A DNA stretch of 16,218 nt from Clostridia bacterium (lineage in GTDB: Bacteria; Bacillota_E; SLMV01; PUMD01): NCBI GenBank assembly GCA_003563755.1, contig PWUB01000320.1, positions 1 to 16,218 of the forward strand, written 5' to 3'. How positions within the stretch are numbered: position 1 is the stretch's first letter; every line of letters starts with the position of its first letter. Shown one piece after another: positions 15,585-16,218 of this stretch. The position numbers and the translations under genes are program-made. The notes below the pieces were generated by a model, which saw only the letters and a list, made by a program, of their open reading frames with translations, did not search any database and was not told the DNA's origin.

Positions 15585-16218
15585 TGATACCGCCGGATCC
15601 AAGGACACAAGATTGCTTCCCTGGTCGGGGGTGTCCAAGAAAGAGCGATGCCGGAGCATCGCATGTGCCGCCGAGCTGATCCTCCGCGGTGAGCTGGTGG
15701 CTTACCCCACGGAGACGGTCTACGGTCTGGGTGCGCACGGTCTCATCGCTGATGCAGTCGAGGAGGTTTTCGAAGTAAAGGGTCGACCTCGGGATAAGGC
15801 GGTACTCTTGGCGGTGACCGACGTCTCAATGCTACAGGGCCTGGTGGAGGACATTCCTGAGACAGCCCTCGAGCTTATCTCCAAATTCTGGCCGGGTCCT
15901 CTATCGCTGATCCTGCCTCGATCGCCCAGGGTGCCGGACGCGGTCACTGCTGGCCGTTCAGGGGTGGGCGTTAGATGCCCCGATCACGACGTGGCGCTGA
16001 GATTGATCCGGGAGGTGGGCGCCCCCGTGACATCACCGAGTGCCAACCTGAGTGGGCACCCCAGCTGCCGTACTGCAGGTGAGGTACTGGAGCATCTCGG
16101 AGGCCGCATCGCTGCAGTGCTTGACGCCGGATCCTCGGGCGATTCTCCAGAGTCCACGGTGCTGGATCTGACCGGAAAATCCCCGATGCTGATCAGGACC
16201 GGGTTGATAGGCAAAGAC
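15577..16218 (+). CDS. L-threonylcarbamoyladenylate synthase (Sua5/TsaC family), 3' end outside the window
   Basis: Makes threonylcarbamoyl-AMP from threonine, bicarbonate and ATP, the first step of the t6A37 modification of ANN-decoding tRNAs. The open frame runs to the window end (214 codons seen), so it may be the long Sua5 form or a short TsaC. Motifs: VAYPTETVYGLGAHG (about 47-61), VKGRPRDKAVLLAV, KFWPGPLSLILPR, VGVRCPDHDVALRLI and PVTSPSANLSGH, all characteristic of the YrdC domain; STVLDLTG is near the end. I take GTG 15577 as the start, overlapping prmC by 8 bases after a GGGTGGTGGTG stretch. TTG 15613 and GTG 15631 are alternatives that would remove a non-conserved N terminus. The prfA-prmC-sua5 order is standard in Bacillota. 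Confidence 0.92.
   Translation, partial: MHDDTAGSKDTRLLPWSGVSKKERCRSIACAAELILRGELVAYPTETVYGLGAHGLIADAVEEVFEVKGRPRDKAVLLAVTDVSMLQGLVEDIPETALELISKFWPGPLSLILPRSPRVPDAVTAGRSGVGVRCPDHDVALRLIREVGAPVTSPSANLSGHPSCRTAGEVLEHLGGRIAAVLDAGSSGDSPESTVLDLTGKSPMLIRTGLIGKD

Noticed and set aside
1..16218. CRISPR arrays, insertion sequences or phage genes
   Set aside because: No regularly spaced repeats, transposase-like or integrase-like frames, or terminal inverted repeats were seen anywhere in the window.

Overview
The window reads as chromosomal DNA of a fairly GC-rich Gram-positive-type bacterium, most likely a deep-branching member of the Bacillota (Firmicutes). Three things point that way: the order transaldolase, rho, rpmE, (YqhQ/DUF1385), prfA, prmC, sua5 is the arrangement typical of that phylum; there is a three-SLH-repeat surface protein; and ribosome binding sites are strong and purine-rich, with frequent TTG and GTG starts. 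The exact lineage cannot be fixed from this sequence alone.

Layout, all on the + strand. (1) 1-121: the 3' part of a 5S rRNA, the end of an rRNA operon, closed by a strong intrinsic terminator. (2) 122-797: about 675 bases with no convincing gene. It holds two copies of a TGGTATACT/GGTGGCA element that look like extended -10 promoters, plus some hairpins. (3) 798-2811: a small universal-stress-protein-family gene and a TTG-initiated membrane-anchored S41 carboxyl-terminal processing protease with PDZ and peptidoglycan-binding domains. (4) 3000-9170: a lipoprotein with a PQQ-like beta-propeller, then a 1592-residue S-layer-anchored, pyrolysin-like subtilase. (5) 9210-11156: small transaldolase and transcription terminator Rho. 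(6) 11315-12319: a LysM-LysM-M23 peptidoglycan endopeptidase whose ribosome binding site lies inside a long inverted repeat, followed by an intrinsic terminator. (7) 12397-16218: a near-consensus promoter driving a translation-related operon: zinc-binding L31, DUF1385 membrane protein, release factor 1, the release-factor glutamine methyltransferase PrmC, and the 5' part of the Sua5/TsaC tRNA threonylcarbamoyladenosine enzyme, which runs off the window.

The genes fall into two themes. One is the cell envelope: a Ctp protease, a propeller lipoprotein, a giant SLH subtilase and a LysM/M23 hydrolase. The other is core gene expression: Rho, L31, RF1, PrmC and Sua5. The envelope genes interrupt or flank what is otherwise a conserved housekeeping cluster. 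The best candidates for something new are the propeller lipoprotein/SLH-subtilase pair and the sequestered ribosome binding site in front of the M23 gene.
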